Shown piece after piece: positions 6,766 through 15,106 of a stretch of DNA of 31,606 nt; position 1 is the stretch's first letter, and every line of letters starts with the position of its first letter. The notes beneath the pieces were generated by a model that saw only the letters and a list, made by a program, of their open reading frames with translations, did not search any database and was not told the DNA's origin. This stretch comes from a virus. The translations under genes and the position numbers were made by a program. The stretch is from IMG/VR virus record IMGVR_UViG_3300030012_003361, positions 1 to 31,606 of that record. One strand, given 5' to 3'.

Positions 6766-9013
6766 ATTTCAGGCTAAAGGCATTGAACGCCTTAAAGGTC
6801 AGTATAAAGATTTAGAACGTAGAACAAAAGGATTAGAGACTTCCACAAAGGGAAGCTCAAGTGCATTAGGTGGAATGGTGGCTAAACTTGGTTTAACTAC
6901 TGCTGCTTTATTTGGCACATCAAGAGCTATAGCAGCTGTTGTTTCTGTAGGGAAAGAATTTGAATCAAATATGTCAAATGTTGCTGCTATTAGTGGAGCA
7001 GCTGGCGCAGAACTTTCTGCATTACAAAAAAACGCAAAAGAATTAGGATCAACAACAGTATTTACAGCATCACAAGTTGCTGGATTGCAAGTTGAGTTTG
7101 CAAAGCTAGGTTTTTCAAGTCAGGAAATAACTGGCGTAACTAAAGACACATTAGCTTTAGCATCTGCAACTGGATCAGATTTATCTGTCGCTGCTGCTGT
7201 AGCTGGTCAAACTTTAAGAGCTTTTGGCTTAGATGTTAGTGAAACTTCTACTGTAACTGATACGATGGCTTTATCATTTAGCCGTTCTGCGTTAGACATG
7301 GATAAATTTACTAATTCTATGACTTTTGTTGCGCCTATTGCAAAGCAAGTTGGATTTAGCGTTGAAGAAACTACAGCAATTCTTGGAACTCTTGCAAATG
7401 CTGGTATTAGTGGATCAATGGCTGGAACAAGTTTAAGAAGAATTTTATTAGAATTAGGAAATGAAAATTCAAAATTAACTAAAAAAATTGGTTTTTCTGT
7501 TAAAAGTACAGATGATTTAGATAAAGCATTTAAAAAACTGCGAGAAGATGGAATAGGTACAGCTGAAATGAAAGAGCTTGTAGGTCAAAGAGCTATATCT
7601 GCTTTTAATATTTTAATGGAAGGTACAGAAACTACTAAGGAACTTACTACTGCTTTAAATGACAGCGGCGGAGCTGCTCAAGACATGGCTGATGTTCAAT
7701 TAGCTAATTTTGAAGGCAAATTAACATTATTAAATAGTGCGATGGAAGGGCTTGGTATATCAATATTTAGTCATTTTTCAGTACCTTTATCAAATGCTGT
7801 TATTGGCATTACAAGCTTTATAGGAGCAATTGATCGTTTTATATCAATACCTGTCTCAGAAAAATTAATTGAAGAACAAAATGAATTTAATGCTTTAGTA
7901 AAAGTTTTACAAAAAGCTCAAGTTGAACAATCTGTTAGAAATGATATTATTGATAGACTTCAGGCAGATTATCCTGATTATATTAAAAATATTGACCTTG
8001 AGACAGCATCTATACAGGATTTAAAAGTTGCTCAGGAGCAAGCCAACAAAGCTTTTAAAGAAAAAATAAGACTTACAGCTGCTGAAGAAATATTAACAGA
8101 AGCAAGAAGAAAATCAGCTGAATTAGCAAAAAAATTAACTCAAGCAGAAATAGATTTGCAATTAGCAGAGCAAAAAGGAGCTATAATAACTGTAGGGAGA
8201 GGTGGCGCATTGCTATCAAGTTCAATTCACATTGATCAAGCTCGTGATGATGTTGAAAAATATAATGCTGAATTAAATACTGAGCTTGCTAACTTAGCTG
8301 CTTTAGAAAAAAATCTTAAAAAAATTACAGAAGCGCAATCTGTACAAAATGAAGAAATTACTGAAGGTGTAATTGCTGAGTCTAATAATCTTCAAATAAG
8401 AAAAGAGAATTTAGAAATATCAAATGAAGTTGCTCCTGTTACAGCTTCATTAACTGAAGGGTATGAACGACAAAGATTAGCTACTGATAGTGCTTCCTTT
8501 TCTTTTACAACTTTAAAAGAAAACTTAAATCAAGCAGCGGCAAGCGCAATATTTGCAGCTGGTAGTATTACAAGCACCTCTGATGCAATGGGAGCTGCGG
8601 AACAAGCCGCACAACAAGCAGCAGTAGCTTTTATTCAAGCTGAAATACAAAAAGCAGTCTCATCATTCATATCTTCTCAAATTGCTTCAGCAGGTGCATT
8701 AGGATTTTTAGTTGCTCCATTAGCTTTAGCAGGCGGAGCTGCATTTGGTTCATTAATGGGTTCAGCAGTACAAAGAATACAATTTGCAGAAGCTGGTTAT
8801 AGCGGTGTAGTTGATAGACCAACTATGTTCATGACTGGCGAAAATAATAAAGCAGAACAGGTAAATATTACACCACTTGAAAGCCCTAATATTGCTGGTG
8901 GTGCTGGAGGCGGTGGTATTACAATTAATGTATCTGCACCTCTAGTAGATGAAACAGTCTTAGATAGCATTTTACCAGCCATAGCGCGCGCTCAACAGAT
9001 GGAACTTGCATGA
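6737..9013 (+). CDS. Tail tape measure protein
   Basis: A 758-residue protein starting at a GTG with GAGGT upstream. The N-terminal ~340 residues match the TP901-type tape measure core: ASKSL-like repeats with FESNMSNVAAISGAAGAEL, TVFTASQVAGLQVEFAKLG, ETTAILGTLANAGISGSMAG and ISAFNILMEG. The middle (residues ~400-560) is long coiled coil. Residues ~600-700 contain hydrophobic Ala/Gly-rich membrane-like segments (ALGFLVAPLALAGGAAFGSL), as expected for the part released into the envelope. A C-terminal Gly-rich stretch precedes the end. It fixes tail length; 758 residues would predict a tail of roughly 110 nm at 0.15 nm per residue. This last is an inference. Confidence 0.9.
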   Translation: MAENLKQTIEFQAKGIERLKGQYKDLERRTKGLETSTKGSSSALGGMVAKLGLTTAALFGTSRAIAAVVSVGKEFESNMSNVAAISGAAGAELSALQKNAKELGSTTVFTASQVAGLQVEFAKLGFSSQEITGVTKDTLALASATGSDLSVAAAVAGQTLRAFGLDVSETSTVTDTMALSFSRSALDMDKFTNSMTFVAPIAKQVGFSVEETTAILGTLANAGISGSMAGTSLRRILLELGNENSKLTKKIGFSVKSTDDLDKAFKKLREDGIGTAEMKELVGQRAISAFNILMEGTETTKELTTALNDSGGAAQDMADVQLANFEGKLTLLNSAMEGLGISIFSHFSVPLSNAVIGITSFIGAIDRFISIPVSEKLIEEQNEFNALVKVLQKAQVEQSVRNDIIDRLQADYPDYIKNIDLETASIQDLKVAQEQANKAFKEKIRLTAAEEILTEARRKSAELAKKLTQAEIDLQLAEQKGAIITVGRGGALLSSSIHIDQARDDVEKYNAELNTELANLAALEKNLKKITEAQSVQNEEITEGVIAESNNLQIRKENLEISNEVAPVTASLTEGYERQRLATDSASFSFTTLKENLNQAAASAIFAAGSITSTSDAMGAAEQAAQQAAVAFIQAEIQKAVSSFISSQIASAGALGFLVAPLALAGGAAFGSLMGSAVQRIQFAEAGYSGVVDRPTMFMTGENNKAEQVNITPLESPNIAGGAGGGGITINVSAPLVDETVLDSILPAIARAQQMELA

Positions 9014-11373
9014 GCCTAACATTACCTACTAATTACGCAAATGCATCGAAATCAGGCAATATTCAAGAAAATTGGATAGTTAGATTATATTATGATAATG
9101 AAGGCGCAAATGATTACATTGGCATTGCATTAAGCGATACAACTGTTGAAAGCGTTTTTTATCATGGCGTGATCACAAATGAGCCTAAAATACGCACTAG
9201 TATTAATGTTTTTGAATCGAAAGCAAGCACATCGCAAATATCATTAAGCATTGTTAATTTTAATTATAAAGGTTTAAGCTTCTCTGAAGAGCTTTTATAT
9301 GGTACAAGATCATATATAAATAGATCAGTAAAAATTTATTCTCAGCTAAATGGTGCAAGTGCTGAAGCTGATTGCTTACAAATATTTGAAGGTCGTTTTG
9401 TAGACATATCACATGATAATGAAAAAATATCGTTATCTGTTGTTGAGCAACGCCCTTGGGATTTTATTGAAATACCTAATCAAAGAACTGTTTTAGCTAA
9501 TAATCAACTTGGTATTCCCACTTATTTTCCTGTAGCGTATGGCGATTTTGTGGCAAATGTAAGCCATCAGGGCGCAGAGTCTATATGTCATGCAAATGTA
9601 GCAAATGCAGATACAAATTTATATCCTGTACCTGTTCACACTTATGATGCTGATGAATTTATCTGCTTAACAGCTGCTTCTCATAATGGAGTATCAAATA
9701 CATCAAGTAGCGCAGTACCTCATTTTTATGAGCCTAATATTGATTCCTTTATACCGCTATTAAATAGTAGCGGAAATACATACATGGATAATACAACAAG
9801 TTATCAAGGTGGTAATGCCATAAATGCTCCATTAACATTATTTAGAGCATTTAGATGTAGACCTACTGAATTTGGATCAGCAAATCAATTTACTTCAGGA
9901 GATAATAATGGATATGGTTCATTTGATACGCCTGTTGGTTCAAGTGCAACTAGTTTAAATACTAGCTCTGATGGTAGACATCCGCCTGAAATACCTAACT
10001 CTGAGTTTGGACTGCCACAGCCTTTACAGGACAACACTACTTACTCTGAAACTGGAGTAGGATTTTGGAATATGCCAAGCATTGATGGTAGAATTACATA
10101 TTGTAAAGTTTTAATTGCTGGATACTCATCTATTACGGCTTTAGGCACTAATATTACCAAGTTAATACATATCAGGGGTAATGATATGCATGGCAATCTA
10201 AACGGATTGACTGTTGCAAGAATTAGTAGCGGAGCTACAGCAGCAGGTACAATATATTATATTCCTTTTGGTTCTGATGGAGCGGCTCAAACATCGCAAA
10301 GTATAGGAACATTTACTTCTCCTGATTTATTTGCAGCAGATTCTACTAATTTTAAACAACAAAATTTTAAATTAACTTGCTCATATACTTGGCAAGTTGG
10401 AGATTCAAATAATAAGCTTGGAGCATCAGGAAATTGTATTGTAACTGATATACAATATGAATTAAGAACTAAATTGCAGTTTGATAGTGAAAACATGTCA
10501 GCAAACATAGAGCGTTTAAACAAAGTTAAAATGCTTTATACTGGTGCTAATGGTTTAAGTAAATCATATACTGGTGGTAGTGGTACAGCCTCAAAAGGCA
10601 TTGAAGCACATAGAGATATGTTGTTTAGATATGCTGGCTTTGATGCTTCTGATAGCAATATTTATAATTGGTCATCAGGATTAAATATTGCTTCTGCAAG
10701 ATCAGGCTGGAATATTGCTTATTGGTGTTTAGAACCAAAGCCTTTAAAAAATATTTTGCAGCAACTGCAATATGAATTTGCATTTTGGTTTAAATGGCGT
10801 GCAGATGGATCAGCTTCTTACTGGTATGTTAAAGATTCTTATGCTTCAGGCGATGTAACGCAAACTTTTACTTTACGAGATATGTCAGGTATTAGTATTA
10901 GAAATACAAGTTGGAAAGATTTAGTTACGTTTTATGATGTAGAATTCAAAAGACATCCAGCAAAAAATTCAAGGTATATTAATTCTTTATCAAGTCAAGA
11001 CTCTACTAACAATACGAGATCAGCTTTTAATATTCAAACAAAAGAAAATAAAAAAAGCGTAAAACTTGATATGAATATTAATAAAGCAGGCGATTCTGAT
11101 GTTGGTGCAAGTACGCCTAATAATGGATTTTCTAATTATTATCTTAATTTATCAGGTAAAGTGCGCAAGATAATATCATTCAAAGCAGTTAATCCTGCAA
11201 AAGCATATAATTTAGAGACTGGCGATATAATAAATTTTTCCTCAACTTCAGGCGATATGCCTGTTAAACCTTTTGGACATGATTGGAATGAAAGCGGATC
11301 ACAATATTATATGATTATTGATTTGCAGCGTTCAAGGGGTAATATAAATATTAAATGTTTGGAGGTTGGCTAA
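9010..11373 (+). CDS. Large distal tail/baseplate hub-type protein
   Basis: A 787-residue protein whose ATG overlaps the tape measure stop (ATGA). The N-terminal ~160 residues are a beta-rich domain with ISLSIVNFNYKG and FEGRFVDISHDNEKISL, then RPWDFIEIPNQR. This resembles the N-terminal part of tail-tip proteins that replace Dit/Tal in some phages. The C-terminal part (LEPKPLKNILQQLQYEFAFW, later AKAYNLETGDIINFSS) recalls the hub-like domain that follows. The middle is long and low in charge. It carries the dispersed palindrome at 10514-10521. Function as tail-tip protein is inferred from position and layout; no peptidase motif is seen. Confidence 0.6.
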   Translation: MSLTLPTNYANASKSGNIQENWIVRLYYDNEGANDYIGIALSDTTVESVFYHGVITNEPKIRTSINVFESKASTSQISLSIVNFNYKGLSFSEELLYGTRSYINRSVKIYSQLNGASAEADCLQIFEGRFVDISHDNEKISLSVVEQRPWDFIEIPNQRTVLANNQLGIPTYFPVAYGDFVANVSHQGAESICHANVANADTNLYPVPVHTYDADEFICLTAASHNGVSNTSSSAVPHFYEPNIDSFIPLLNSSGNTYMDNTTSYQGGNAINAPLTLFRAFRCRPTEFGSANQFTSGDNNGYGSFDTPVGSSATSLNTSSDGRHPPEIPNSEFGLPQPLQDNTTYSETGVGFWNMPSIDGRITYCKVLIAGYSSITALGTNITKLIHIRGNDMHGNLNGLTVARISSGATAAGTIYYIPFGSDGAAQTSQSIGTFTSPDLFAADSTNFKQQNFKLTCSYTWQVGDSNNKLGASGNCIVTDIQYELRTKLQFDSENMSANIERLNKVKMLYTGANGLSKSYTGGSGTASKGIEAHRDMLFRYAGFDASDSNIYNWSSGLNIASARSGWNIAYWCLEPKPLKNILQQLQYEFAFWFKWRADGSASYWYVKDSYASGDVTQTFTLRDMSGISIRNTSWKDLVTFYDVEFKRHPAKNSRYINSLSSQDSTNNTRSAFNIQTKENKKSVKLDMNINKAGDSDVGASTPNNGFSNYYLNLSGKVRKIISFKAVNPAKAYNLETGDIINFSSTSGDMPVKPFGHDWNESGSQYYMIIDLQRSRGNINIKCLEVG

Positions 11374-11374
11374 C

Positions 11375-12499
11375 ATGGCTAATGTAGAAATAAAAAATCC
11401 TAGATTTTATTGTGATTTAATCAGTTCACATATTGCAAAAGGCATAACTCAAAATGGCGAATTTGATTTAAATACTTCTATTTCAAATACGCAAGCAATA
11501 CAAGCTGGATCAGAATCAGAGTTGTTTGATAACAGACCATTAAATCAAGTCAGTTTTGATACATCTGCAAATACTTCAAATCATGTTTTAATACAAATTG
11601 ATACTCAATTTGCTGGATCAAATGATAGTGAAGGCGATAGAATAAACTATGTAAGTATTTTAAATCATAATATAAAATCAGCAGATTGTAAAGTAAGAAT
11701 TTTTGGAGGTAATGAAGCTAGTGATATTGGTGCATTAGATGGATCAAATGCGGATACATCTAATATAAACTGGTCAAATCAAGCAACAACTGAAATTGTA
11801 AATGCAGACAATATAACAGTCGCAAGTGATAATAAATCTGTTGTCATTCAGCCAGCAGCTGATGGATCAACTTTATTTACATTTACAGCCAGCAATATGA
11901 GATACTGGGCGATACAATTCGAAGGAACTATAAGCGATAGCTCTGCTGCTGCAAATGATGGCACTTTTGATGCATCTACTGATTTAAAAATAGGTTGTGT
12001 GCAGTTAGGATGCTTTTATGATATGCCGCATAGCCCTGATATAACGTTAGCAAGATCAATTCAATATGATCAGACTAAAATATTAAAGTCAATAGGTGGT
12101 CAAAAATATGGTTTAGCAACAAATCTTGGTAAATTTGTAAGCAGTACATCAAGATCACCATTTTTAACAAGCAGTCAGAGCGCAAAAGATTCTATATTTT
12201 ATGGCAGAGTATCTTATGATTTAGCGTTTAGTTATATATCTGATATTGATTTAATTCCAGCAATATATACACATCCTTTTTTTAATAATACATCTACTCA
12301 AAGGACTTTCATTCAGGATGTTTGGAATATAACGTTGGGTAATCTGCTGCCATTTATTTTTTCTGTTGATAATACTTCAGCTGGCGATAATGCTGAATCA
12401 GAGTTGATATTTGCTAGGTTTGATTCAAATACGTTAGATATGAAGCAAATAGCTCATAAACTTTATAATATTAGATTAAAGATTGTAGAAGAGTTTTAA
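11375..12499 (+). CDS. Tail-tip protein of unknown fold
   Basis: The start is placed at the ATG nine bases after GGAGG (11361-11365); the in-frame TTG at 11366 is directly on the ribosome binding site and unlikely. This gives 374 residues beginning MANVEIKNPRFYCDLISSH. The protein is beta-rich with few charges (YVSILNHNIKSADCKVRIFG; FTFTASNMRYWAIQFEGTI) and resembles a jelly-roll carbohydrate-binding module, then a C-terminal helical end. It is the last gene of the tail operon, followed by a hairpin terminator. A receptor-binding or tip role is plausible but unproven. Confidence 0.5.
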   Translation: MANVEIKNPRFYCDLISSHIAKGITQNGEFDLNTSISNTQAIQAGSESELFDNRPLNQVSFDTSANTSNHVLIQIDTQFAGSNDSEGDRINYVSILNHNIKSADCKVRIFGGNEASDIGALDGSNADTSNINWSNQATTEIVNADNITVASDNKSVVIQPAADGSTLFTFTASNMRYWAIQFEGTISDSSAAANDGTFDASTDLKIGCVQLGCFYDMPHSPDITLARSIQYDQTKILKSIGGQKYGLATNLGKFVSSTSRSPFLTSSQSAKDSIFYGRVSYDLAFSYISDIDLIPAIYTHPFFNNTSTQRTFIQDVWNITLGNLLPFIFSVDNTSAGDNAESELIFARFDSNTLDMKQIAHKLYNIRLKIVEEF

Positions 12500-12559
12500 G
12501 CCCTAAAGCGCGTTTAAAAAGGTTATCCCTCCGCCTATTATTTTCGCGCTGAAGGGCTT
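12498..12559. terminator. Large hairpin between convergent operons
   Basis: Arms at 12498-12512 (AAGCCCTAAAGCGCG) and 12545-12559 (CGCGCTGAAGGGCTT) pair over 15 positions with two mismatches around a 32-base loop. It starts at the stop of the tail operon and lies just beyond the end of the reverse-strand operon, so it could stop transcription from both sides. Confidence 0.65.
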
Positions 12560-12563
12560 TATT

Positions 12564-12674
12564 TTAGATCAAAAACGATATAACCTTTATAATGATTAGG
12601 CTAATCGCAGTTGCGACCAAATACATAGCGAAAAACGCTTCTAATGTATCAATTAGCTTATCAAGCCAATTCAT
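12564..12674 (-). CDS. 36-aa one-pass membrane miniprotein
   Basis: This short frame reads MNWLDKLIDTLEAFFAMYLV then ATAISLIIIKVISFLI. It has a short amphipathic start and a membrane segment over residues ~14-36. Its ATG overlaps the TAA of the HNH gene (TAATG), and a perfect AAGGAGG lies seven bases upstream inside that gene, so translation is very likely. It is the third gene of the reverse-strand operon. Function unknown; the size and membrane segment would suit a membrane effector of early infection or a lysis modulator. Confidence 0.6.
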   Translation of the reverse strand: MNWLDKLIDTLEAFFAMYLVATAISLIIIKVISFLI

Positions 12675-13135
12675 TAGTTAGCCTCCTTATGTCTATTACT
12701 ATCATGTAACTCTGCATGACATCTACAGCAGATGACAACACATTTTTTAATTTCTTTTAAAATGTTAGCCCAGCTATAGCCATCCCTAATCATATTACCA
12801 ACGTTATGCTTTTTATTTTTTCTATAGTGATGAAAGTCAAGCGCAGCAGTTGTAAATTTATCATGAGTTTTTTTAGAGTATTCGCAAATCTTGCAGGATA
12901 GCGTTTCTTTTAACTCTTGAAGTTTTATACCTTTTGCTCTTGTGCCATTAGGTGTATGATAGTATTTATGTCCATTATAGCAACTATTCCCATTTTCCCC
13001 ACATCTATGTCTACGATATGGTTGTCCATTTGCATCTAAATTAGTGCTTTTACCAGCCAAAGGAAAAAAATCAAAAGGATAATCAATTTTACATCCTTTA
13101 CAATTTCTCTTTTTTATTTTAATACTACTACTCAC
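12674..13135 (-). CDS. HNH endonuclease
   Basis: A 153-residue protein with a GTG start preceded by AGGAGG at ideal spacing. The C-terminal half is an HNH nuclease: CKIC (81-84), the catalytic-type DFHH (100-103), an Asn-containing helix region, and CCRCHAELH (136-144), giving two Cys pairs for zinc and the metal-binding His. The N-terminal half has two more Cys pairs (NCKGCK, then C45 and C52), perhaps a second zinc knuckle. It may be a free-standing homing-type nuclease or a phage packaging/DNA-processing HNH. It is encoded opposite to the flanking genes and far from the terminase, which favours a mobile or accessory nuclease. Confidence 0.8.
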   Translation of the reverse strand: MSSSIKIKKRNCKGCKIDYPFDFFPLAGKSTNLDANGQPYRRHRCGENGNSCYNGHKYYHTPNGTRAKGIKLQELKETLSCKICEYSKKTHDKFTTAALDFHHYRKNKKHNVGNMIRDGYSWANILKEIKKCVVICCRCHAELHDSNRHKEAN

Positions 13136-13145
13136 TTTTATCCTC

Positions 13146-13352
13146 CTATACTTGATTCATTTGGATTGCGTGATTCAACACTCTAATCCTATCATTTTTT
13201 GATAAATGCTTGATCTGATAAAGCGCAGCAATAGCGTAGCCTCTGATCGCATTTTTGTTTACTGGTTTTTTACGAACTGAAAAGCCATTTTCTTTTTTGA
13301 TCTTTGCTTGCAGTTCCTTTGGTAGTTCATCTACTGGAATACCTTTACTCAT
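13146..13352 (-). CDS. Hypothetical basic protein, first gene of the HNH operon
   Basis: A 68-residue protein with AAGGAG upstream of its ATG. It starts MSKGIPVDELPKELQAKIK and ends in a helical region, LSKNDRIRVLNHAIQMNQV, of a type seen at the end of small phage DNA-associated proteins. No named family is recognised. Promoter P1 lies ~45 bases upstream, and the HNH gene follows after 10 bases. Confidence 0.55.
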   Translation of the reverse strand: MSKGIPVDELPKELQAKIKKENGFSVRKKPVNKNAIRGYAIAALYQIKHLSKNDRIRVLNHAIQMNQV

Positions 13353-13389
13353 TTTAGTCTCCTTACATTGTTTATTTAGTATTATAACT

Positions 13390-13426
13390 TATAACAAGTA
13401 TAACATATATAATATACATGTGTCAA
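13390..13426 (-). promoter_or_regulatory. Reverse promoter P1 with TGTTATA element
   Basis: On the reverse strand: TTGACA (13426-13421), an 18-base spacer, TATACT (13402-13397), then directly TGTTATA (13396-13390). Three GTTATA units follow one another here. The same -10/TGTTATA block recurs at P3, P4 and P5. It would drive the HNH operon. Confidence 0.7.
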
Positions 13427-13461
13427 GAAAAATATTAAAAAAAATATAACAATTATTTTAT

Positions 13462-13489
13462 TTGTTTTATTTGTTATATGTTTTATAAG
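13462..13489 (+). promoter_or_regulatory. Possible forward promoter of the replication module
   Basis: TTGTTT (13462-13467), a 16-base spacer and TATAAG (13484-13489) lie just before the first forward gene at 13498, back to back with P1. TTGTTATATG inside the spacer resembles the element at the reverse promoters. The hexamers are imperfect, so the call is tentative. The rest of 13353-13497 is AT-rich and holds no gene. Confidence 0.35.
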
Positions 13490-13497
13490 TTTGATTT

Positions 13498-13626
13498 ATG
13501 ATTATTTATGAAATAATTGCAAATTTGTTTATACTAGCAATATCAGTTGTGTTGCTAGCTGTAGGCAGTTGCGCGTTTTACATTTTAATTAATGAAATAC
13601 TAAGAGGAATATATGAACGAAAGTAA
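13498..13626 (+). CDS. 42-aa one-pass membrane miniprotein
   Basis: This short frame encodes MIIYEIIANLFILAISVVLL, then AVGSCAFYILINEILRGIYERK. A single hydrophobic segment spans residues ~6-32 and the end is basic, suggesting the C-terminus faces the cytoplasm. It overlaps the RHH gene by 14 bases in another frame. No clear ribosome binding site precedes it and the ATG would be close to the predicted transcript start, which lowers confidence. Function unknown. Confidence 0.45.
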   Translation: MIIYEIIANLFILAISVVLLAVGSCAFYILINEILRGIYERK

Positions 13627-13771
13627 ACCAGTTACAGGTTACAGGATGCAGATTATCGGTCTTGATCCTGATATCAGAGCTAATTTTCTTGCTGCGTGTA
13701 AGAAAAATGGTGTAAGTGGATCAGGATTGTTAAGGCAGTTTATGGCTGATTACGCTAAACAAAATGCTTGA
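13613..13771 (+). CDS. Ribbon-helix-helix (CopG/Arc-like) DNA-binding protein
   Basis: This 52-residue protein has AGAGGAA upstream of the ATG. Its layout is a short beta strand (GYRMQIIGL), helix one (DPDIRANFLAACKKNG) and helix two (GSGLLRQFMADYAKQN), as in ribbon-helix-helix repressors, which bind DNA as dimers through the strand. It is the first likely regulator of the forward early module and lies next to promoter P1. It is the best candidate in the window for a factor acting at the repeated TGTTATA promoters, though that link is only a guess. Its TGA overlaps the next ATG. Confidence 0.6.
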   Translation: MNESKPVTGYRMQIIGLDPDIRANFLAACKKNGVSGSGLLRQFMADYAKQNA

Positions 13772-14120
13772 ACCTGATAAAAAGCGCACAGCAAAAGTAG
13801 ATCAATATCAAGATCGCGTGCTTGGTCTGTTGCAACGAAATTCAAGTTTAAGAATGCCTATTAAATCTTATAGAATACAATATGCTTTTAAAATATCAGA
13901 TATTGTAGTGAGGCAGATTGTAGGTAGGTTAAGAGATCAGGGGCATCCTATTGGAAGCGGAAAAAAGGGATTTTGGTACGCTCAGAATGCTCATGAATTA
14001 CAATCAACAATAGATGAATTAACTGATCGTATGTCAGTAATGAGTAGGCGTAAGCAGATGCTGTTAAATGCACAAAAAAATTTACTTATTGAGGCTGATG
14101 GTCAATTAAGATTATTATAA
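13764..14120 (+). CDS. Winged-helix DNA-binding protein
   Basis: This 118-residue protein starts inside the end of the RHH gene. Residues ~15-72 form a helix-turn-helix/wing pattern: QDRVLGLLQRNSSLRMPIKS, DIVVRQIVGRLRDQGHPIGS and GKKGFWYAQNAHEL, the last being the wing. A C-terminal helix (RMSVMSRRKQMLLNAQKNLL) may dimerise. The pattern is common in phage early genes beside annealing and replication proteins. It could be a transcription factor or replication accessory. Confidence 0.6.
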   Translation: MLEPDKKRTAKVDQYQDRVLGLLQRNSSLRMPIKSYRIQYAFKISDIVVRQIVGRLRDQGHPIGSGKKGFWYAQNAHELQSTIDELTDRMSVMSRRKQMLLNAQKNLLIEADGQLRLL

Positions 14121-14131
14121 AGTGAGGGAAT

Positions 14132-15100
14132 ATGTCAGAAAATCAAAAAATAAAAGAGCTGCTATTAGCTGAAACGCCTAAAGATCGCGTTAAGTTTAGA
14201 ATAGGCAGAAAATATGCTAATAATCAAAGAGCGCACATGCTTGCTTATGTAGATGCAAGATATGTTCAGGATCGCTTAGATGATGTTATGGGAGCAGAGA
14301 ACTGGAGTAATAGCTTTGAAGTAATTGATAATACTTTATTTTGCGCTATTACAGTTGTTTTTCCTGATGGTAAAGTAGTAACTAAAACAGATTGCGGAAC
14401 TGAATCTAATGTAGAAAAAGAAAAAGGTGAAGCATCTGATGCGTTTAAACGCGCTGCTGTTATGTTAGGGATAGGTAGAGACTTGTATGATCTACCAAAT
14501 CATTTTAATATGCATGCGGACTTAAATGAAAAAGGATTTCCGCCAAAAGATTGGACACCGCAAGGCTGGGGCAATCATAACCACAAAGAACAACGTCATG
14601 TTCAAGGCAGTCAAGAGTCTCCTCAAAAGCCCCAGCCGTCTAATGAGAATCCAGCAGAAGAAAAAAGCGATTTACAAGCTTATGCTGATAGTATAGCTGA
14701 AAAGCACATGCCTGATGCTCCTGATGATCCACCTGTTGAAACGAGTTTTGTTAATGAAAAGCCCAAGGCAAAGAAGGAAAGCAATACTGAATATGTTGTT
14801 ATTAATAATTTAAGACTGGATCATGAAACTGATAAATCAAGGTTATTAGTGCCAAGTAATGTTGCAAAAGGATCAGAAGAATCAAAAGGTAATCAATACT
14901 GGCTAACAAAGCAGTTCACAAAAGAATTAATCAGAATGAATAGCGGATTGTATTCAGTAGTAGTACAAAAATGGATTTTAAAAGATAAGCCTTATGATTA
15001 CGAGGATTATGATCAGAAAAAGGTTCATAATATGATTGAGCAGGAAGCTCAGGCAGATCAAAATGAATCGCCATCTGTAGATGATGATTTACCATTTTAG
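14132..15100 (+). CDS. Rad52/Rad22-family single-strand annealing protein with SSB-like C-terminal tip
   Basis: A 322-residue protein with GAGGGA upstream. Residues ~37-127 match the Rad52/Rad22 core: AYVDARYVQDRLDDVMGAEN, WSNSFEVID, then GEASDAFKRAAVMLGIGRDL followed by YDLP. Such phage proteins anneal complementary single strands and work with a resolvase, as the RuvC gene nearby suggests. After a polar linker (residues ~140-210) comes a second small domain, and the chain ends SPSVDDDLPF. That tip is almost the acidic tail of bacterial SSB (DDDIPF), which binds many replication and repair proteins. The fused tip is unusual and could recruit host factors. One GTTTAAAC copy lies at 14443-14450. 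Confidence 0.8.
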   Translation: MSENQKIKELLLAETPKDRVKFRIGRKYANNQRAHMLAYVDARYVQDRLDDVMGAENWSNSFEVIDNTLFCAITVVFPDGKVVTKTDCGTESNVEKEKGEASDAFKRAAVMLGIGRDLYDLPNHFNMHADLNEKGFPPKDWTPQGWGNHNHKEQRHVQGSQESPQKPQPSNENPAEEKSDLQAYADSIAEKHMPDAPDDPPVETSFVNEKPKAKKESNTEYVVINNLRLDHETDKSRLLVPSNVAKGSEESKGNQYWLTKQFTKELIRMNSGLYSVVVQKWILKDKPYDYEDYDQKKVHNMIEQEAQADQNESPSVDDDLPF

Positions 15101-15106
15101 TGATCA

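Noticed and set aside
8797-8982. Reverse-strand open frame inside the tape measure gene
   Set aside because: It is a shadow of a long, well-supported gene and has no ribosome binding site or context. The same applies to other frames opposite the tube, portal, terminase and MuF genes.
11366-11374. TTG start for the tail-tip gene, three codons before the ATG
   Set aside because: It directly abuts GGAGG (11361-11365); the ATG at 11375 has the normal spacing.
12511-12518. CGTTTAAA at the terminator as another copy of the dispersed palindrome
   Set aside because: It reads GTTTAAAA, not the full palindrome. Similar near-copies (TTTTAAAC at 1983, 6703, 10350 and 30597 regions; GTTTAAAT at 9955, 25018, 26041) were not counted.
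12674-13135. HNH nuclease as restriction partner of the methyltransferase
   Set aside because: It is 2.4 kb away, in the opposite direction and in a different operon, and nothing in its sequence links the two.
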